Of a stretch of 64,000 bases of DNA, positions 34,381 to 45,222 are shown in pieces (positions within the stretch are counted from its first letter, which is position 1; the number at the start of each line of letters is the position of its first letter). The position numbers and the translations under genes were made by a program. Source of the DNA: Lonicera japonica (taxonomy: Eukaryota > Streptophyta > Magnoliopsida > Dipsacales > Caprifoliaceae); the NCBI GenBank assembly GCA_021464415.1, contig CM038468.1:2852001-2916000 (forward strand), given 5' to 3'. The notes under the pieces were generated by a model. It did not search any database, was not told where the DNA came from, and was given only the letters and a program-made list of their open reading frames with translations.

Positions 34381-35208
34381 ATGTCAAACACTCAATTTTT
34401 TTCAGGTCGTCCATGTGTGGCTTGTGCTCATAGCCACAAGAGATGTCCTCTATCTTGTGATTATGCTAGAATTTTTCCAAATGTGATTGATCGTGAGGAC
34501 TATCACACAATCTTCACAGTTTTCGGGGTGAGGAATGTTGCATCTTTTTTGCAACGTGTCCCCGAAGATCGACTTCTTAAGGCTCTTAGTTCGTATCTTC
34601 TTGAAGCCACGGCGAGGATTGAGAATCCCGCTAGAGGCTGTACTGCTCTCCTTGCTTCTTTTGAACAGAAGGTGGAAGAGTTACAAGCACGGGTGACAGC
34701 ATTAGAGGCTCGATTAGGAGGGGGGTCTTCCTGTGTTAACCCGTTATGCTCATTTGCACATCCTGGAGGTTCTTCGAGGTTCCCTTCGTTGGCAGAAAAT
34801 AACGTGCCAAATGTTATTCCAACTGCCGTGGATCTTTCAGAACCTATTCCCGGAAGTTTTTTGAGGCTCCTTATGTCGGAAGAGGGTGTACAGAATATTC
34901 TTTCGACTTTCACAAATCTTGTAGAAAATGGGGCTCCTCTGACTGAAGTGGATTTGCCGTCATTTCCGAATCGGTCCTATGACCAGGCTACCTTGGACGC
35001 TGTTTACCAGGGTGCTTCGAACAATTTTTTATCGCAATCTTCATTAGATGATTTTGTTGCAGATTTTGCTGAAACAACGGGCCTTGACTGGACAGCTTCA
35101 GGGAATATTCACCATGATTTTTCTGATTATTCTTCTTCTGATTTAAGTACTATTTTGAATTTTGGTGCTGATGATCTTCAAATTCTTCAGCCTTTTCTGA
35201 ATGACTAG
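34381..35208 (+). CDS. LOB-domain (LBD-like) protein, antisense in LBD-LTR element B
   Basis: Complete 275-residue frame, ATG at 34381. C-x2-C-x6-C-x3-C at residues 12-26, VFGVRNV at 47-53 in the central block, coil at about 95-112 (LQARVTALEARL). The C-terminal 160 residues are acidic and Ser/Asp-rich. Against copy A, the first 111 residues differ at only five places, and I count about nine synonymous changes over the same stretch. The remaining part differs at more than forty residues. It runs against the direction of its host element. LOB proteins normally act in the nucleus as DNA-binding dimers. The usual family length is about 160-300 residues, so this copy is not truncated. Function in the element is unknown. 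Confidence 0.87.
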   Translation: MSNTQFFSGRPCVACAHSHKRCPLSCDYARIFPNVIDREDYHTIFTVFGVRNVASFLQRVPEDRLLKALSSYLLEATARIENPARGCTALLASFEQKVEELQARVTALEARLGGGSSCVNPLCSFAHPGGSSRFPSLAENNVPNVIPTAVDLSEPIPGSFLRLLMSEEGVQNILSTFTNLVENGAPLTEVDLPSFPNRSYDQATLDAVYQGASNNFLSQSSLDDFVADFAETTGLDWTASGNIHHDFSDYSSSDLSTILNFGADDLQILQPFLND

Positions 35209-35319
35209 ATAATGTGTATCTCTAGTGAGGGTTTTGTAAAAGTATTCCGGAGATGCTCTACTTGTGATTGTTTAAAGCATGGCCCTTATATGTTGATAGC
35301 AATTTTTTCGAAATCCTTG

Positions 35320-35520
35320 GTTTCTTAAAAGGAAAATTTGTTCTTTTTGCTAAGTTTTGAGTAGAGTCTTGCTCTTAGAGCCTTCTAACTTAGGACATTT
35401 GCTAAGTTTTGAGTAGAGTCTTGCTCCCTTCTAACTTTAGGCAAATTGCTAAGTTTTGAGTAGAGTCTTGCTCCCTTCTAACTTATGCAAATTCTGACAA
35501 TTTTCTCATTTATTACCAGG
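35320..35520. repeat. Short tandem repeats 3' of the LOB-domain ORF
   Basis: Repeated gctaagttttgagtagagtc followed by ttgctcccttctaactt, about 60 bp apart. Inverted counterpart at 30725-31030 in element A and longer units at 3781-4085. Confidence 0.75.
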
Positions 35521-36374
35521 GTTTCTTAAAATCTTGGTCTCTGACCAGTGGTGCAGCAGTAGATGATCATTCTCAGCCAGGTCTCTTTGGGTTGAGGTGG
35601 TTCTGCTGTTGTCTGATAGACTTCAAAATTGCATTCGGCTTTGTGGAAGTTTGATATCCGTTGAAATTTTTTTTTTTCGTGGTTTGTTGGACGAACTTTA
35701 TGAAAATTACATTCAATTGTAATTTTTTGGAAGCTCGTTATTTTTTTCTACAATAAAGATTATTGATCGTAAGAAAATGATACAACTTTAGATATATTAA
35801 TATAGAGAGAAAAATCATATATGAGTTATTAAAAAATAACTTATCTCTTCTTTTGGATTTTATCCCCTTACGTAACCGAATTTTTTGAATGATTATGCAC
35901 CCGTAAATATTGAGATAGCGTAGGCATGCGGGATTTTCGCATTTTTTGTTGCAGCAACTTTATATCCCTGTTTTGGACCCCGAGATGGCAAAATTTGAAA
36001 ACGGATTGAACTGGAAAGTTGTAGATCTTGAATTTTCTTCAAAATGGACTCCAGAATCACATGATTTGGAGTTTTGAGCAGAAAGTTATGCACCTGATAA
36101 TATTTAGTCACCATTGGCCGCGGGATTTCGTTCCAGAACGTTTGTATCGAAGTTTTGAACCCCGAGATGGACGAATTTGAAAAAATCTTAAACTGAAAAG
36201 TTGTAGCTCTTGAAATTTTCTCCAAAATGGACTCCAGAATCACATAATTTGGAATTTTGAGCACAAAGTTATGCCCCCGAGAATATTGAGCTACGTAGAC
36301 CCGCGGGATTTCGAGTTTTTCACCGAAAATTCACTTGTAATTTCTAAAGAACAAGAGCTTTAGAAAACTTATCG

Positions 36375-36392
36375 TTCCCACAGACGGCGCCA
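36375..36392 (-). other. Primer-binding site of LBD-LTR element B
   Basis: On the minus strand TGGCGCCGTCTGTGGGAA, two bases inside the LTR at 36395. Confidence 0.82.
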
Positions 36393-36394
36393 AC

Positions 36395-37219
36395 TGATGG
36401 TGTCAAAATCTAGAGATAGATAATTAACCAATCAATAAGTGAATATCGGTGAATAAAAAAATAAATGCGGCGCAATGATGAACACATGACTTTTTTTTAA
36501 GGTAGGTTCCCCCGGTAGCGCTTATGCTATTCCAGTGGTACGTCCTCCTTTTGTGTGTGCTTGCTTTGTATTAGCTCAAAGGCGATCAGTTTGGAAGATA
36601 ATACAAACTACCAACTTCTCTCTCTATAATTTCCTTAATTCTATTTATAAATATAGAATTAGGATTACAAATATTTCAACAGAATAAATAATAAACTGTG
36701 TAGGAGAGATAGTGTATAAAGGTTGTTGGTATTTTTTGGAGTATGAAAATAGAGAGTATAAGACCCTTCTATTTTTTGGGGTATGAAAATAGAGAGTATA
36801 TGACTCTTCTATTTTTTCTTGAATTATATAGGAGAGAAAGTATATATTTTTGGTGAGGAGAATGAATCTTAGATAAGAAGAATTGTGTGTTTTTGGTGTG
36901 TCTTGAATGAATGAATGAAGGGGGTATTTATAGGTAAAATCTAGAATGGTAAAAAAGTAAATTTGATGAAGATGAGGGGCAAAAAGGTAATTTTACAAAG
37001 GTGAGTGGATGTAAGTGGAATTTGAGTGGAAGTTAATGGAGGTGAATGGAATTTGAGTGGAAGTTAATGGAGATGAGTGGAATTTGAGTAGAGTTGAGTG
37101 GGATTTTAGTGGAGGTAAAAATGAGATTTTACTGGGGGTAAAAATAGGATTTTACCGGAGGTAAAAAATGTTGAATTATCTTTGTAGGCCAATGGTAAAA
37201 TTAGTATTTAACCCCATCA
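36395..37219 (-). mobile_element. 5' LTR of LBD-LTR element B
   Basis: 825 bp, from TGATGGTGTCAAAATC on the left to AACCCCATCA on the right. It differs from the LTRs of element A in the U3 repeats, so A and B belong to different subfamilies. Confidence 0.9.
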
Positions 37220-38031
37220 AGTACTTTAGTCTTAATTTTAATGATGAATTATTATTTTATTTTAATGTGTTATTTATTTAATATGTTTGGCTAAATTATC
37301 TCCCAAAGGGGAGGGATGAGACCGCCATGGATATAATGGGCTTGATGTAACTCTAATTAATTTTTAATTATTCGTCCCGAATTAAAATAGATTTTAAAAT
37401 TACCATTATTATAACGTGTGTTTTCTTTCCAGTACTTTAAGGTCTCGTTTGATTCGGGTATTAGGGCCAGTGGGATTAATAATACTAGTATTAATAGTAC
37501 TAGACTATTAATCCTGATATTAATTTAATACCAATACCATGTTTGATTCGTGCAGTATTATTACTGGGATATCCCATGTTGATGTTAATACCATGTTTGA
37601 TTCTGTAACTCGTATACCGGATTATATTTTGGACTAAAAAAAAATTTTTAAAAATAATAATAATGTAATAGTAGTGGCATTTTTGAAAATATTATACTAG
37701 TAATGGCATTTTTGAAAATATATGGTTTATTTTTCTTAATCCTGGATAAACAATACCACACCCCCCATGGTATTAAATTATAGCACAAAGAGTGGTATTA
37801 AGTTAGTACCGGTATTAGTAATACCATCACATTTGCGCGAATCAAACAAGGTATTATAAAAAAAGTGGTATTAATAATCTCATCCCACTTTTTAATACCC
37901 GAATCAAACGAGGCCTAATTGTTTTTAAAATAAAGGAAGGATCTCTTGTGATCACCAATTTGGGGATACAGGCAATGCCTATTTTTATTTACATTAGTTT
38001 TAAAGAAAGAATGATGGTGATTTCGAATTTG
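37220..38031 (+). mobile_element. 5' LTR of the middle element, second part
   Basis: Matches 44512-44850 once the MITE at 37441-37915 is removed. Homology to the 3' LTR stops at about 38031 (gaatttgtttat). The last 370 bp or so of the 3' LTR have no clear counterpart here, and no primer-binding site is visible, so the end of this LTR appears lost or replaced. Confidence 0.75.
37441..37915. mobile_element. Tourist-like (PIF/Harbinger-type) MITE
   Basis: 475 bp with terminal inverted repeats GGTCTCGTTTGATTCGGGTA at the left and TACCCGAATCAAACGAGGCC at the right. Flanked by TAA at 37438-37440 and 37916-37918, a three-base duplication typical of PIF/Harbinger elements. The empty site is the matching position in the 3' LTR (ctttaattg, near 44730). 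No coding sequence. Confidence 0.85.
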
Positions 38032-38939
38032 TTTATTATTTCCGTTTTCTGTTTTTACTTTAAAAAAAACAAAAAGTTAAGAAAAAAAAAAAAAAAAAAA
38101 AACAGTTTATCATTATTCTTTTCGTTTTCTGTTTTTACTTGAAAAAAAAATTATTTTGAAAAAAAAAAAATGTAAAAGTTCGACAACTTTTATTTTTCTA
38201 TTTAAAAAAAAAGGTTTTATTTCTATTTTACTTTTTGTTATTATTATTAAAAAAAATTATTCTAAAAAAAAAAATCAGAAAGTTCAAAAAAATAAAATAA
38301 AAAGTATTTCTTTCATTATTTTATTTTATTTGTTTTGCCTTTAGGTTAAATAATTTAAGCGTTTTTAGGTTCCTTCTTTCCTTTAGGTTAGATAACTTAG
38401 ACGCTTTACACTTAGGTCCCTATCTATTTATTTATTTATTTAGTTATTTGCTTCTTTATTTGTACATATTTAATTTAGCATTTGCATTAATATATTAGTT
38501 AAGGGCAACTTTCCTATCAAGATAAGGATTGGATTTCATCACTAATTCTTGCCCACTTAGGTTAAAAACCACCCTGCACTTGTTAAACCCGAGCCTTAAA
38601 TTCTTTAATCTAAAATTAATTGACAGTGCAAGTTAATTGTCGGCCACTCTAGTGAGTACTTTTTTAATTTAGCAACGCCTAGGTAAGTTCTGTCAAAACG
38701 GCAGCTTGCTGTCAAAGGTAGCTGGGTTTTAAGTGAGATCGTTTGTGACCCCTCCAGTATTTCGTGGGAACTTAACCGGTTGTTAGATTGGAAGCCTTAA
38801 CTGGTAAGCTTACAATTTTCTCGATAAGAGTAGGATAAGCCTAGATCATTAATTATATTAAAATTCTCAGCCCTTACTAAATTCATTGCTAATTAGATTG
38901 CCCTTAGGATTTGTTTGCAACTAGGATTTTGCATGGTTT
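38032..38939 (+). other. Leader of the middle element, partly low-complexity
   Basis: A- and T-rich slippage-prone tracts at 38060-38300, then an untranslated leader leading to the gag start. The short frames here are homopolymer artefacts. Confidence 0.55.
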
Positions 38940-40441
38940 ATGCAACTTAGAAGTGGTCGAATAATTAGAAGACAATTAATCTTTCCACCTGAAAATCTCA
39001 CAATGGCTAATAATCGTACATTAAATGACTATTTCGCTCCTGTCACCGCTGAGCCTCCTATGTGCATCACCCTTCCAACCACTAATGCATCTCAATTTGA
39101 AATTAGACCTGCCACTATTAACATGTTACCTAAGTTCCATGGCCTTGATAGTGAACAACCATACATTCACTTAGGAAAATTCCTTACAATTTATAGCACC
39201 TTTAAGAACCAAAACCTAGATGATGATGGTGTCAAGCTTATATTATTTCCTTTATCCTTAGAAGATAAGGCAGCCTCGTGGTTGAACTCTCTTCCTCCTA
39301 ATTCAATCACAACATGGGAACAACTAGCTAGAAAGTTTATGTCTAAATTTTACCCTATGCAAAAGACTGAATCAATGAGAGATGCTATTAGCACATTTAA
39401 GGGTAAAGTAGATGAGGAATTCCATGAGACATGGGAGCATTTTCATGATCTATTAATCAAATGTCCACACCATGGTTTTGATAAAGAGAGTCTTGGTCCA
39501 TTTCTTCTATAAGGGTCTTTCCCCAATGAATCGTACAATGATTGAATCCATGCATAAAGGAAAATTTAAAGACCAAACTCTTGATCAAGCCTATACATTT
39601 TTAGAGGAACTAGCTGAGAGTGCACAAAACTAGAATAGTAGTAGTGAATACATGTCCCGTAATAAATATACTTTAGTTAAGAAACCCGGCATGTATGAAG
39701 TTAAAACTGACCCAGACCTAAAATCTGTCATGGAGAGTCTAGCTACTGGTGTTCAAAACTTAAGTAAGAAATTTGATGCTTTTACTATCTCAACTAGAAA
39801 TAACCCGAGCCCAGTTTTAAATGTCAGTGACCCATGTGGGTTGTGTTCTCTAGCTTTGATCATACTACTCAGGCCTGTCCCTTTTATTGCTCTGATTCTG
39901 ATGCACAAATGTGTGCATTTAATACTTTTGGCAAACCTACTGCAAATACTTTTGGCAATAGATACCACCCTGATATGCGATTTCACCCCAAATTTTCTTG
40001 GAGTCAAAATGTTTCTCGCAACAACAAAATGTAGGTGGTCCACCAGGTTTCCAAGGTTCCCAAAATAGGCCAGTCCCTCAACAAGCTGGACCAATGGTCC
40101 CTCAACAACAGTTCTTCCAACATCATGTCAATAGTAATAGGGAAATAGTTCCTGACCCTATGCGAAATTATAATGCTCCAGTCCCATCTACTAATAATCC
40201 ACTTAATATTGAAGACACTTTTAAAATGCTGGCCATGACCATAGATCAATCCACTCAACAAGCGAATCAACGGATGCAAAAGTTAGAAAATAATATTGAC
40301 GTTTTAGCTAAGAGTCAACTTCAATTCCAACAAACTGTTCAGAGTCAATTAAGCCAACTCACCTCTGCCTTAGCTGAAAGACAAAAAGGTTCCCTACCAA
40401 GCCAATCTAAGCCAAATCCAAAAGGTAGACACAGCATTTAA
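38940..40441 (+). pseudogene. Athila-like gag of the middle element, frameshifted
   Basis: Gag is the retrotransposon capsid and nucleocapsid protein. The first frame (38940-39512) has the retrotransposon gag core, with KAASWLNSLPPNSITTW and KFMSKFYP followed by HETWEHFHDLL. A one-base shift near 39505 separates it from YKG-LSPMNRTMIESMHKG. A TAG near 39631 and another shift near 39843 follow. A zinc knuckle of C-x2-C-x4-H-x4-C type (CGLCSSFDHTTQACP) can be read around 39835-39880 across two frames. A Gln-rich segment ends at 40441. The same layout is present on the minus strand of the outer element. It is no longer able to make an intact Gag. Confidence 0.85.
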
Positions 40442-40454
40442 TGTAGGAGTTAAT

Positions 40455-42001
40455 GTGTCTAATTTAGAACACCAACTTGAACAGGCTAATGTTGTTAACG
40501 CACTTCAATCTAATGATACGATTAAACAACAACGAGATCAAGAAAACATTGAGCTCCTGGATAATAAGTCACAACAAGTTAAGAAGAAAGAAAATGAGAA
40601 TGAAGAAATTAGGACTAATTTACTTAAAACTAATAAAAATGATCAAGCTGTAGGTCCTAAGATTGACAGTACCCCAAAAGAAATGATTCCACGTGCTCCT
40701 TTTCCATCTAGATTAGTTAACAATAAAAAGGATTCTCAATATAGTGAAATTTTAGATGTTTTTCAAAATCTTCAAATCAATATCCCATTTCTTACTGCCA
40801 TAAAGCAAATTCCTTATTATGCTAAATTTATTAAAGACTTAGTCAAAAGAAAAACTAGTGTTCCCAAAGAAGCCTTCATAGCCCAGCATTGTACCTCCTT
40901 CTTACAAAACCAAGCTGTGATTAAACATAAAGATCCTGGTAGTCCAACTGTCAAATGTAAGATAAGAGAAAATTTTGAGGAACAAGCTTTATTAGATTTA
41001 GGAGCCAGTGTAAACTTACTTTCATATTCCATTTATCAAAAATTGGGGTTAGGTGATTTGAAAAAAACCGACTCAGGTTAAGTCTAGCGGACTGATCTGT
41101 CAAAATTCCTAGGGTATAATAGAACATGTCATTGTAAAAGTTGCAGAATTTTATTATCCTGTCGATTTCATCGTCCTTAATTGATACCCACCCTACCCAA
41201 GGCAAACATATTCCCATCATCTTAGGCCGACCTTTCCTCGCCACAGCTAATGCATTAATAAATTGTAGAAATTGTAATATGACATTAACATTTGGTAACA
41301 TGAAGGTTGAAGTAAATATTTTTAGTCTCACTAAACAATCCGATGACGTTGAGTCCGTTGAAGAACTTTACTTTATAGAGTTATTATCTTCTGAAACATC
41401 TGAAACAATTCACCCCGAGGACCCACTCCTCCAATGCTTAGCTCATTTCGGATCTGATATCGATGAAGATAATATAATTAATGAAGTCAATGCTTTGTTA
41501 GACTCTACAACACTTATGAATATTGATAATTGGGCCAATTGTTTTCAATCTATTCAACCTGAGTCTCTTATAGCTATTGCAAATGAACCGAAGCAAGTGT
41601 CTACTATTAGTTTTGATTATGAGTTTCTTACATGTGATTCAAGGTCTAATCCCACTTATACTAATAATTTATCCCAACTTGCCTCACTCTCTATGATACC
41701 TTTTGTTAATAGTGACCTCACATTTGACCCATGGCCTCCACCTATTAATTGCACACATGAGTCATCTTATCAAAACAATAATGGTTGTTCTTCTGGTGTT
41801 GAGTTGTTTCCTATTGGTGTTGAGGTTTTATCTATAATATCATCTGATTTAGAGCCTGATATAAATAATGCACCATTACTTCCTGATTTTTGTTCACAAT
41901 TAATTTTCTATATATGTGCATCGTCAAATTCTATTTATGTGTCAAATCCTTGCTATAATATTATGATTATTATTTTTGCTGATTTGCCACCTGATATATG
42001 A
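40455..42001 (+). pseudogene. Athila-like protease region of the middle element, broken
   Basis: The frame 40455-41081 has the Athila-type segment before the protease (INIPFLTAIKQIPYYAKFIK) and the aspartic-protease active site DLGAS (LLDLGASVNLLSYSIY). A frameshift or stop near 41081 breaks it. The frame resumes at 41141-42001 with ILGRPFLATANALINCRN, the second protease block, then an acidic extension of about 230 residues ending FADLPPDI. No reverse transcriptase follows. The extension and its ending are shared with the outer element, so the coding region appears to end there by design rather than by deletion. Confidence 0.83.
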
Positions 42002-43905
42002 GTTAGTTATTTGCAATATTATCACACATCCCTTGTTACTGCTATTAGCTATAACCCATGTTTACTGGGATGATCCCCAACTATTTCGATTATAAATTTT
42101 CGAAAAAAATAATTTATCTCTGTTTGGGGGTGTTCTCAAACACTGAGGAAAGTGTTTTGATTTGTTTGGGGGTGGGAATGTTTTCAAAAATGAAAATTCA
42201 TTTCTTTTTGAAAAAAATAAATTAAAATAGAGTCACTTTGGTTTAGTACCCTATCCATGATATAAATGAATTTACCAATGACCAACCTTATGAATGCTTA
42301 GAATTATTATTGTCTAACTCTAAGTTTAGTTTATTACTCGAATATATATGAATCTAGACATTGCACTATGAGCTCTATTCAAAATATTTTTCAACTGCAC
42401 ACACAGCCGTCTAGTGTAATGTAAATTGAAAAGTAATCGAGTTTCTAAAGAGCTAGAGAAATAACAGTGGAGACTTAATGACCCTGTGAGACTTTGAGCC
42501 ATTCATCATTTGTAGAGGGTATATACGCAAACTCGGAGTCATAAGATGACTCAACTATTCTTCATACCGTATTAAGTTGTTGCATAGTCTCATTATTCTT
42601 TTTCATATTTTGATTAATTACTGAGAATGAAATCTCTTTCGAGTTAAGAGAAACATAGGCCTTGTAGTTTATTTGAGACGTGATCATCATGCTGACACAC
42701 ATAGAGGATAATAGGCCTTCTTTCTTTTCCACAATAAGCCTTCAACCGTCATATATATTTATCACTAGTAGCCCTTTGAGCCTATAAAAAATAACATTTT
42801 ATTTGTTTATCCATATTCCTAAAACCCCATTTATTTCTGAGAAGTTAGGAAGATTATGAAAGAAGAAAGGGAAGGGAACAGGCTAAATCGAAAAATAAAA
42901 AAAAAATGAATGAATGAATGAACGGAAGAAAGAAAAAAAAATGTGAAAAAAAATGAGAAGGGAAGAAAAAAAAAATGAAGATTGAAAATGTTCGGGAAAA
43001 AAAAAGAAAAAAAAAAGGAAAAATAGGATGACTGTAATGTTTGAAGTGAATGAGAAAATTCGAAAAATAAATGAAGCATTCATATTGTTCCCTACTAAAA
43101 TGATATTGAAGACCCTACATTCTCAGAGACAATTATTCCTTATGCCTATATTTAACCCGCATGTTAACCCAATAAAGTCCTATTTGATCTATAGTTAGGT
43201 ATGGTAGGATGTGGAGAATAAATGAGAAGGTGTTATGGTGGGTAACTCGACATTCTCAAATAAAGTAATTAATATTCCTTCCATGAGACTAAATATTCAT
43301 TCATATGCGTTTTTTCTAATTAGTATGTGAGCTATTTGAATTTGAAATCCTTCTCACATACAAGAGAGATATTAATAACCAAATTTCAGAGTGCTATTTT
43401 TTTCAAGAGAGTATATCCAGTGAGATTTGGAGTCAAAGCTACTTTTTCAAAGGCAATGTAGTAATTCCTTTACTTGGATATGGAAAGTTATATTATATTG
43501 ACTATCCACACATGCACATTTCCTTTTTGAGATTGTTCTGTAATGTTTATTTTTATATCATTTTAGTAGCTCACTACATATGGTGAATTGGACATTTCCG
43601 ATTCTTGCCTTTCGTAAAGGTAGGTAGCGAGGAATTCTTTGAGAACAAATAAGGGAAAAATCAAAATTGATTTCTATTTTTACAAAGTTTGGGGGCGTCT
43701 TTACTGCAAACCCTCATGAGGCTATAACTCGTCCACTTTGGTAACTTAGTGGTTTAAGGCCTTGTTGCATACGGTAAATGCAATCGAGAGTAACCAGCGA
43801 AAGTGGTACACCTGAGTAGAATAGGATTTTATTTTTTAAGTTTTCTATTTTTGGTCCCTTATCTATGTTTGATACTTTATATTTGCTCGAGGACTAGCAA
43901 AAGGT
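42002..43905 (+). other. 3' non-coding interior of the middle element
   Basis: No RT, RNase H or integrase motifs on either strand. An A-rich patch at 42890-43020 gives low-complexity Phe-rich frames on the minus strand. The words tgtttgggggtg (42120-42180) resemble retrotransposon polypurine sequence. Confidence 0.6.
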
Positions 43906-43907
43906 TG

Positions 43908-43920
43908 TTTGGGGGTATTT
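43908..43920 (+). other. Polypurine-like tract of the middle element
   Basis: TTTGGGGGTATTT directly before the 3' LTR start TGATAAG at 43921. G-rich rather than purely purine. Confidence 0.5.
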
Positions 43921-45222
43921 TGATAAGTGCCCGAAATTGTTATTTTAACCCACAAATAATATTTTGTTATAATATAATTAATGCTTAAATTATGGAGGAT
44001 TAATATTTATTTTGTCTTTTTGTAGGAAAGAAGAAAATTATAATAAAAAGCCTAAAAAGGTGGAAGAAGTCTACTAAAGATCAAAAAGGAAATAAAGAAG
44101 AAAGAATATTCCAATTCAATATTCTCTCCTAATTCGAATAGAACTCTTTTTTCTCTCTCTTAATTAGAATCCTAATTGAATTCAAAGTTGTTATTTGTTC
44201 TACAATTCTAGTTTCTAAACCTTGTAAACTTCTATTTCTCATTCCTATATATAGACCCATTCTCTACACCTAGAGGAAAAAGAAGAAAAATATAGAGAAA
44301 AATATATAGAAAATAGATAGGAAAAATAGATAAAATATATATATTATTAGAGAGTTTTAGAGAGAAAAAATCCTCCATATACTGGTTGCCGTGCGGCCGA
44401 AGTATTGAAGGAGAAGAAGTGGACAGCGTAAAGCCGTGCGGCACAAGCCAGTTCGAGCATCATAAACAGGGACGCTTTCTACCTTTCTAATTTTTTATAG
44501 TTTGTATTTAAGTACTTTACTCTTAATTTTAATTATGAATTATTATTTTATTTTAATGTGTTATTTATTTAATATGTTTGGCTAAATTATCTCCCAAAGG
44601 GGAGGGATGAAACCACCATGGATGTAATGGGCTTGATGTAATTCTAATTAATTTTTAATTATTCGTCCTGAATTAAAATAGATTTTAAAATTACCATTAC
44701 TATAACGTGTGTTTTCTTTCTAGTACTTTAATTGTTTTTAAAATAAAGAAAGGATCTCTTGTGATCACCAATTTGTGGATACAGGCGATGCCTATTTTTA
44801 TTTACATTAGTTTTAAAGAAAGAATGATGGTGATTTCAAATTTGTTTATATAGTAGGGATGAATGTTAAGAATATAATTAGATATTTTTTTGTTTATATC
44901 CATGGTGGTGGATTCTCTTTCCTTGGGATTTCTTATTATTGATTACTTGCTTGCTTGATTTAATTTAATTAGTTTAGTTTAATTAGTTTAGTTTCTTAGT
45001 TTAGATAATTTCAAAATCAAAATTTAAAAACTGTTTTAATTTAGTTCCTAAAATATTGGATTTAGACAAACTCTCATACTTTTAAGATATTAGCTTGGAT
45101 TTGGATTGACTCCTACTTTTCGCTATACTAGTTTAATTAATTTTACATAAAGTAGGGTTTTATTGTATTTAAGTGCGGAATTAAGCAATGACAAATTATT
45201 TATAAAAATTCCCCTTAAATCA
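43921..45222 (+). mobile_element. 3' LTR of the middle element
   Basis: 1302 bp, TGATAAGTGCCC...CCTTAAATCA, followed by the CTCAA target duplication. Its first 930 bp match the split 5' LTR. Confidence 0.85.

Larger units (their letters stand above)
28552..37219 (-). mobile_element. LBD-LTR element B, minus orientation, hosting element A
   Basis: The right edge is a complete 5' LTR (36395-37219) with its primer site. The left edge is the last 184 bp of the 3' LTR (28552-28735) followed by the polypurine tract. Most of the 3' LTR and some host LTR were deleted. Its interior is 28736-28958 plus 33746-36394 and contains the intact LOB-domain ORF at 34381-35208, antisense to the element. No gag or pol. 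A second, younger element of the same family is inserted in its 3' interior. Confidence 0.85.
27989..45222 (+). mobile_element. Middle Athila-like gag-protease element, inserted in the outer ORF
   Basis: Starts TGATAAGTGCCC and ends TTAAATCA. CTCAA flanks it at 27984-27988 and 45223-45227. The 5' LTR is split: 27989-28551, then 37220 onward, with an LBD-LTR element between. The 3' LTR is 43921-45222. It codes for decayed gag and protease with no RT or integrase. A PIF/Harbinger-type MITE sits in its 5' LTR only. Removing the nested insertions leaves about 8 kb. Confidence 0.88.

Noticed and set aside
42831..43083. Minus-strand Phe/Ser-rich frames
   Set aside because: Homopolymer-rich A tracts in the 3' interior of the middle element; no protein-like composition.
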